Notes under the pieces: generated by a model
Database searches by the model: none
Told to the model about the DNA's origin: nothing
What the model saw: the letters and a program-made list of their open reading frames with translations, nothing else
Assembly: GCF_017875275.1 (NCBI RefSeq)
Contig: NZ_JAGGML010000001.1
Location: 3,989,001-4,053,000, forward strand
Reading direction: 5' to 3'
Length of the DNA: 64,000 bases
Source: Xanthobacter flavus
GTDB taxonomy: Bacteria > Pseudomonadota > Alphaproteobacteria > Rhizobiales > Xanthobacteraceae
In this document: positions 58,964 to 64,000 of the stretch, in pieces
Layout: each line of letters starts with the position of its first letter
Numbering within the stretch: the stretch's first letter is position 1
Made by a program: the position numbers and the translations under genes

Positions 58964-59764
58964 ATGGCTGACACCCCCACCTCCCCAGATCTTAAGGTTG
59001 CCCTCGTCACGGGCGCGGCGCGCGGGATCGGGCTCGCCGTCGCGCGCAAATTCCTCGCCGAAGGTTGGCGGGTGGCGCTGCTCGATATCGAGGCCCTGCT
59101 GCTGCAGGAGGCGGTCGCCGCGCTGGCGGACCCCGAGCGGACGCTCGCGCTCGTCTGCGACGTGGCCGACCCGATCGCGGTTTCAGCCGCGATAGAGGCC
59201 ATCGAAACGCGGTTTGGCCGGCTCGACGCGCTGGTCAACAATGCCGGCATCGCCGTGTTCAAGCCGATTCTGGAGACCACGGGCGCCGAGTGGAGTCGTG
59301 TGCTGGACGTCAACCTGTCCGGCCCGTTCCACTGCACCAAGGCCGCTGCGCCGCTGATCGCGCGGCAGGGCGGAGGGGCGGTCGTCAACATCACGTCCAT
59401 CTCGGGCCTTCGGGCCTCCACCCTGCGGGCAGCCTACGGCACCAGCAAGGCCGCCCTGGCGCATCTCACCAGACAGCTCGCCGTGGAACTCGCGGGCATC
59501 GGGATACGCGTCAACGCGGTGGCGCCGGGGCCGGTGGACACGGCGATGGCGAAAGAGGTTCATTCGCCGGCCATCCGCGCCGACTATCACGATGCCATTC
59601 CGCTCGCCCGCTACGGGCTGGAGGAAGAACTCGCCGAGGCGGTGCTCTTCCTGTGCAGTGACAAGGCGAGCTACATCACCGGGCAGGAGCTTGCGGTGGA
59701 TGGCGGCTTCGACGCCGCCGGCATTGGTCTTCCGACCCTGCGCGGCGCTGTCCGCAAAGGTTGA
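58964..59764 (+). CDS. Short-chain dehydrogenase/reductase (SDR)
   Basis: 266 residues. VTGAARGIGLAVARKFLAEGWR and LVNNAGIAVFKPIL, catalytic Ser in NITSISGLR and Y-x-x-x-K in AAYGTSKAALAHL are all intact, ending GQELAVDGGFDAAGI. It is a classical SDR with full catalytic residues, in contrast to that at 49029. A 180-bp gap separates it from CoxG, so it may have its own promoter. Confidence 0.9.
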   Translation: MADTPTSPDLKVALVTGAARGIGLAVARKFLAEGWRVALLDIEALLLQEAVAALADPERTLALVCDVADPIAVSAAIEAIETRFGRLDALVNNAGIAVFKPILETTGAEWSRVLDVNLSGPFHCTKAAAPLIARQGGGAVVNITSISGLRASTLRAAYGTSKAALAHLTRQLAVELAGIGIRVNAVAPGPVDTAMAKEVHSPAIRADYHDAIPLARYGLEEELAEAVLFLCSDKASYITGQELAVDGGFDAAGIGLPTLRGAVRKG

Positions 59765-59882
59765 GCCCGACCGCCAGATCGCGCTGCGCCGCGCATTGAC
59801 GGCGACACGGGAACGAGGCCCATAATCGACGCCACACCAGCAAAGCTCTTGCGGGCGATCTGCACGGCTGGGGCGAACCTCC

Positions 59883-60269
59883 ATGGCGTACATTGTCCTG
59901 ATAGCGGTCACAGGCGTTCTGCTGCTGCAGTGGAGCGGTCTCATCCCGCTGGATGGCGTTGGGGGCGCGCTGGTGATCGCAGCGGCCGTCATTCTTGGCG
60001 TGCTCGTCATGGCGATCTACGAGGCATGGACGAAAAGGCGGGGTGTCCTCGGCTGGATCGTCAACATCGTCGTCTCGTTCGCAGCCGCGTTGCTGGTCGC
60101 TCCTCTCGCCGGCGGCGCGATGGTGGCGTTGCTCCTGCCGTTCATGGACGACGGATCGTCGCTGGCTGAGGCGGGCGGCGCGAGGATGTCGATCGCGCTC
60201 GCCGGCCAGACGGCCATCACGCTCGCTGGGTCGTGGGGCGCGCTGTGGCTCGTCAATCGTTGGCGATGA
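59883..60269 (+). CDS. Small polytopic membrane protein, unknown
   Basis: 128 residues. Four hydrophobic helices (IVLIAVTGVLLLQWSG, GGALVIAAAVILGVLVMAIY, GWIVNIVVSFAAALLVAPLA and MSIALAGQTAITLAGSWGAL) with little polar sequence. No family is recognised. It lies between the SDR and the convergent livF gene. It may be a lone gene, because the gap on each side lacks a clear promoter. Confidence 0.5.
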   Translation: MAYIVLIAVTGVLLLQWSGLIPLDGVGGALVIAAAVILGVLVMAIYEAWTKRRGVLGWIVNIVVSFAAALLVAPLAGGAMVALLLPFMDDGSSLAEAGGARMSIALAGQTAITLAGSWGALWLVNRWR

Positions 60270-60312
60270 GGCCGCTCCAGGGGGCGGGGGCCCAGGCCCG
60301 CGCTCTGAGAAG

Positions 60313-61013
<701 letters not shown>

Positions 61014-61017
<4 letters not shown>

Positions 61018-62768
61018 GCCGCATCCTCCACGGCGCCGAGATAGGCGCGGATGACATTCGGATCCTTCTGCACCTCGGCCGGCGTGCCGCAGGCGATGCG
61101 ATTGCCGAAATCGAGCACCGTCACGCGGTCGGCGAGGCCCATCACGAACTCCATGTTGTGCTCGACCAGAAGCACGCTGATGCCGGCATCGCGCAGCTTC
61201 GCCACGATCCGCGCGACCTCGCGCGCTTCCTGCGGGTTCACGCCGGCAACCGGCTCGTCCAGCAGCAGGATGGCGGGCTTCTGGGCGATGGCGCGGGCCA
61301 GCTCGACCAGCTTGCGGTGGCCGTAGGACAGATCCCTGGGCTTCATGTCGGCGAGGTGGCCGATGCCAAGGAAGCCGAGGATGGAGGCCGCCTCCGCCCG
61401 CTCGCGCGCCTCGTGGCCGGCGCCGAGGAGAAAGGCGAGTGCGTCCGCGACCAGTCCCTGGCGCCGCCGCATCCCCAGCATCACGTTTTCCAGCACGCTC
61501 ACGCTTTGGATGAGCTGGAGGTTCTGGAAGGTCCGCACCAGCCCCAGGCGGGCGCGTCGGTGGGCCGGCAGGTCGGTCACATCGACGCCACCGATCCGGA
61601 TGCGGCCGGAGGTCGGAGCGTAGAGGCCGGCCACCACATTGATGAAGGTGGACTTGCCTGCGCCGTTCGGGCCGATCAGCGCGTGGATGGTTCCGGGCTC
61701 GACCGAGACCGTCGCATCGCGCAGCGCCACCACGCCGGCATAGCTCTTGGTGACGCTTTCCACGTCGAGCCGTCCGCCGGCGTCGCCGCGTCCGCTGATG
61801 GCGGGCTGGAAGGCGGGCGCGGCTTCGGGCGCGGAGCTGGCCTTCGAGCGCGGACGGCCGAACAGGCCGATGGCGCCCTCGGGGAAGACAAGGAGCACCA
61901 CGAGCAGGATGCCGCCATAGAGCATCAGGCCGATGTCATGGACGGCCGCGATCGCTTCCGCGATGCCGATCAGGATGGCGGTTCCCAGGAGCGGCCCGGC
62001 CGAGCGGCCGAGCCCGCCGATGACCGTTGCAATGAGCAGAGAGATGGTGAGGCGGATGTTGAACGCGTCGGAGGAGACGAAACCGCTCTGGTGGGCGAAC
62101 AGAACGCCGGCCAGGCCCGCCAGCGCAGCGCTCGCGGCAAACACGCCGATGCGCCAGAGCGGCACGTTGAGCCCCACCGTCGCCGCGAAGGATTCGCTCT
62201 CCTTCACCGCGTTGAGGCGGCGGCCGATGGACGAGCCGAACACGTAGTCGCTGGCGATCTGCACCATCAGGAGGATGCCGGCGGCCACCCAGAAGAAATA
62301 GGTCGGCCCCATGCGGAAGTTGCCGAAGTCGATCTGCGGCACGCCCATGAGGCCCATGGTGCCGCCGGTGACGCTCACCCAGCGCTGGGCCACGATCTCC
62401 ACGATGAAGCCGAAGGCGAGCGTCGCCATGGCGAGGTAGAGCCCGCGCGTGCGAAGCGCCACCGCGCCCACCAGCAGGCCGGCGAGCAGACAGGCAGCGA
62501 GCGCCACACCCATGGAGAGGGTGAGCGGCCAGCCATAGGTGGTGGTGAGAATGGCGGAGACATAGGCGCCGACCGCGTAGAAGCCGCCATGGCCCAGCGA
62601 CATCTGCCCGGACAGGCCGAGCAGGATGTTCAGCCCGATCACCGCGATGGCGGTGTAGGCGAAGGTCTGGCCCACATGGACGAAGAACGGATTGGGCGCG
62701 ACGAGCGGGAAGACCGCGATGACGGCGGCGGCGAGGCCATAGGCCACGAGGCGCGGGATGCGGGGCAT
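61014..62768 (-). CDS. Fused LivM permease and LivG ATPase
   Basis: 584 residues. Residues 1 to about 320 form a LivM-type permease: LGLSGQMSLGHGGFYAVGAYVSAIL, TLAFGFIVEIVAQRWVSVTGG and ATVIGGLGRSAGPLLG. After a linker (about 320-345), a LivG ATPase follows with Walker A GPNGAGKSTFINVVAGLY, RTFQNLQLIQSVSVLENV, signature DLSYGHRKLVELARAIAQ and Walker B ILLLDEPVAGVNPQE. LivM and LivG are usually separate; this single chain is a real in-frame fusion with good codon usage on both sides. It is coupled to livF by overlap and follows livH by 12 bp. Confidence 0.92.
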
Positions 62769-62780
62769 GATCGAGCCTCC

Positions 62781-63677
62781 TCAGCGCACGTCGGCGCGTC
62801 GCTCGCCGAACAGCCCGGACGGGCGGAAGGCGAGGAGAGCCATGACGAAGAGCAGCGGGTAGAGATCACCGAAGGCGCTGTCCCAATAGTTGGAGAAGGC
62901 CTCGGCGACGCCGAACAGGAGCCCGCCCAGCAGGATGCCGACCGGATTGGTGAAGCCGCCCACTGCCGCGACAGCAAGCGCCTTGATGGTGAAGATGAGA
63001 CCCATGTGTGGATGCACCGACACCAGCGGCCCGACGAGCACGCCGGAGATGCCGGCCATGAGCGCGGCCAGCACGAACACCAGCACCACCACGCCGCGCA
63101 CGTCGATGCCGAACAGGGAGGCGGCTTCCGGATTGAAGGCGACGGCATAGACCGCCTTGCCCCAGCGCGAGCCGAACAGGAACCAGTAGAAGGCGCCCAC
63201 GACGACGAAGGCGGTGATGATGATCGCCGCTTCCTCAAAGAAGATGCCGACACCGAGGATGTTGATGACGTTGTCGCGGGTCTTGGAGAACAGGGGCGGC
63301 GCATATTGCGCGGACTTGCCGAAGCCAAGCTCGACGATGTTCTGCAGGATCAGAGCGGCCCCGGCGGTGGTGAGCACCCAGGAATAGGCGCCGGCGCGAT
63401 CGCCCAGCCGGTCGAGGGGGCGGATGGTGAAGCGCTCGAGCAGATAGCCGAGCACGCCCATGAGGACGAGCACGCCCAGCACGGCGAGCGGAGCGGGCAC
63501 CCCCGCGGTCAGCATGCCGATGGAGGCGAAGGCGCCCACCATGAGGAAATCACCCTGGCCAAAGTTCAGCCGGTGGGTCGCAAGATGGGTGATGAACAGG
63601 CCCTTCGCGGTGAGCGTGTAGATCGCGCCCATGGCGATGCCGCTCACGAGCAGCTGGAAGAAATTGAGCAGCGTCAT
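62781..63677 (-). CDS. livH: Branched-chain-amino-acid-type ABC transporter permease LivH
   Basis: 298 residues with about eight helices. QLLVSGIAMGAIYTLTAKGLFITHLATHRLNFGQGDFLMVGAF is the LivH start, then AVLGVLVLMGVLGYLLERFTIRPL and GLIFTIKALAVAAVGGFTNPVGILLGG. GGAGGGGC lies just upstream of the ATG. The start overlaps the stop of a 20-codon upstream frame (63674-63736). Confidence 0.92.
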   Translation of the reverse strand: MTLLNFFQLLVSGIAMGAIYTLTAKGLFITHLATHRLNFGQGDFLMVGAFASIGMLTAGVPAPLAVLGVLVLMGVLGYLLERFTIRPLDRLGDRAGAYSWVLTTAGAALILQNIVELGFGKSAQYAPPLFSKTRDNVINILGVGIFFEEAAIIITAFVVVGAFYWFLFGSRWGKAVYAVAFNPEAASLFGIDVRGVVVLVFVLAALMAGISGVLVGPLVSVHPHMGLIFTIKALAVAAVGGFTNPVGILLGGLLFGVAEAFSNYWDSAFGDLYPLLFVMALLAFRPSGLFGERRADVR

Positions 63678-63736
63678 GACGCCCCTCCCGCTCCGGGCGG
63701 ATCGGACGGACGCACTGCGGATGGTCTCTTGGACAT
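63674..63736 (-). CDS. Possible 20-codon leader coupled to livH
   Basis: A short frame from ATG 63736 with GGGAGA upstream encodes 20 residues (MSKRPSAVRPSDPPGAGGAS) and ends in TGA overlapping the livH ATG. The coupling geometry copies that of real operon overlaps. It may equally be chance. Confidence 0.25.
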   Translation of the reverse strand: MSKRPSAVRPSDPPGAGGAS

Positions 63737-63791
63737 GCGTTCTCCCGAAAGTCTTTTCGGGCCGGTCTGGCGCCGGCCTCGTTGCCCGAAC

Positions 63792-64000
63792 TCAGCGCCC
63801 GGAGTCGGCCGGCGCAAACTGGGTGATGCCTGCGGTGTCACACACGCGCATCCGGGCGCCGAGCGGCGGCGCATCGGCGTCGTCCACCGGCACGTGCGCG
63901 AGCCGCCCGGTCAGGCGCACGCCGCAATCGAGGTCCACCACGGCCACGGCATAGGGCCCGTCCGCCTGGAAACGGGTGGGTGGGCGGCGCACCAGCGTCC
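63792..64000 (-). CDS. DUF35/OB-fold acyl-CoA-associated protein, C-terminal part
   Basis: The frame is open to the window edge. VRRPPTRFQADGPYAVAVVDLDCGVRLTGRLAHVP and LGARMRVCD resemble the OB-fold half of DUF35 proteins, which have a rubredoxin-like zinc ribbon N-terminally (beyond the edge). These pair with thiolase or lipid-transfer proteins that act on CoA esters. It would precede livH in a leftward operon, implying a thiolase-like gene just outside the window. Confidence 0.68.
   Translation of the reverse strand, partial: TLVRRPPTRFQADGPYAVAVVDLDCGVRLTGRLAHVPVDDADAPPLGARMRVCDTAGITQFAPADSGR

Overview
The window is GC-rich (roughly two-thirds G+C by eye). It carries an aa3-type oxidase operon with a fused CoxA-CoxC subunit and many solute-binding-protein-linked catabolic operons. 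This looks like a metabolically versatile alphaproteobacterium, probably Hyphomicrobiales (Xanthobacteraceae- or Bradyrhizobium-like). That placement is inference from gene content and style; there is no rRNA or tRNA to confirm it. I see no phage, CRISPR array, tRNA or replication origin.

Layout. (1) 0-2.1 kb: an intact IS110-type transposase and a degraded IS3-type element. (2) 2.2-4.8 kb: a YdeP/FdhF-like molybdopterin oxidoreductase followed by the corpse of a formate/nitrite channel gene. (3) 5.0-10.2 kb: a respiratory oxidase operon (CtaG, CopD-like, subunit II, fused subunits I+III, small membrane protein) with a DUF2231 membrane gene facing it. (4) 10.25-13.3 kb: a SnoaL-like remnant fused onto a broken glycine-rich autotransporter-type adhesin. 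(5) 13.7-26.0 kb: a catabolic cluster (octopine-dehydrogenase-like, DpaA-like, tautomerase, VOC, GntR regulator, MLE-like, M24/creatinase-like, ABC importer, Rossmann protein, SDR, FMN alpha-hydroxy-acid oxidase, RidA), closed by a strong terminator. Four copies of a 19-bp palindrome mark the GntR regulon. (6) 26.4-36.2 kb: a cluster with two isonitrile-hydratase-like DJ-1 proteins, two GlxA-type regulators, an amidohydrolase, a CobW GTPase, a Leu/Phe/Val-type dehydrogenase, a FAD amine oxidase and an orphan Liv-type binding protein. (7) 36.4-43.9 kb: a split TRAP transporter with an Fe-alcohol dehydrogenase, an SDR, a DUF1330 protein and an IclR regulator; a shared ATGGAC-N5-GTCCAT operator occurs twice. 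(8) 44.2-64.0 kb: a large acyl-CoA type catabolic cluster (tandem HxlR regulator, LivK-type binding protein, thioesterase, crotonase-fold protein, MBL hydrolase, SDRs, acyl-CoA ligase, CoxLSM-like molybdenum hydroxylase plus CoxG, Zn-ADH, ALDH, LivHMGF importer with fused LivM-LivG, DUF35 protein at the edge). A 17-bp motif is shared by two of its divergent promoters.

How the parts fit. Each catabolic block pairs an importer or binding protein with a local regulator and a short run of oxidoreductases and hydrolases. The two blocks I consider most worth pursuing are the GntR cluster (an opine- or imino-acid-like substrate fits octopine-DH-like plus DpaA-like plus RidA) and the 26-36 kb block. 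The latter has the ingredients of an isonitrile pathway: hydration to an N-substituted formamide, deformylation, then oxidation of the released amine or amino acid. Both assignments are inferences from families and context. Several genes in 10.4-15.7 kb are broken by stops or frameshifts, which may be real decay or sequence error.
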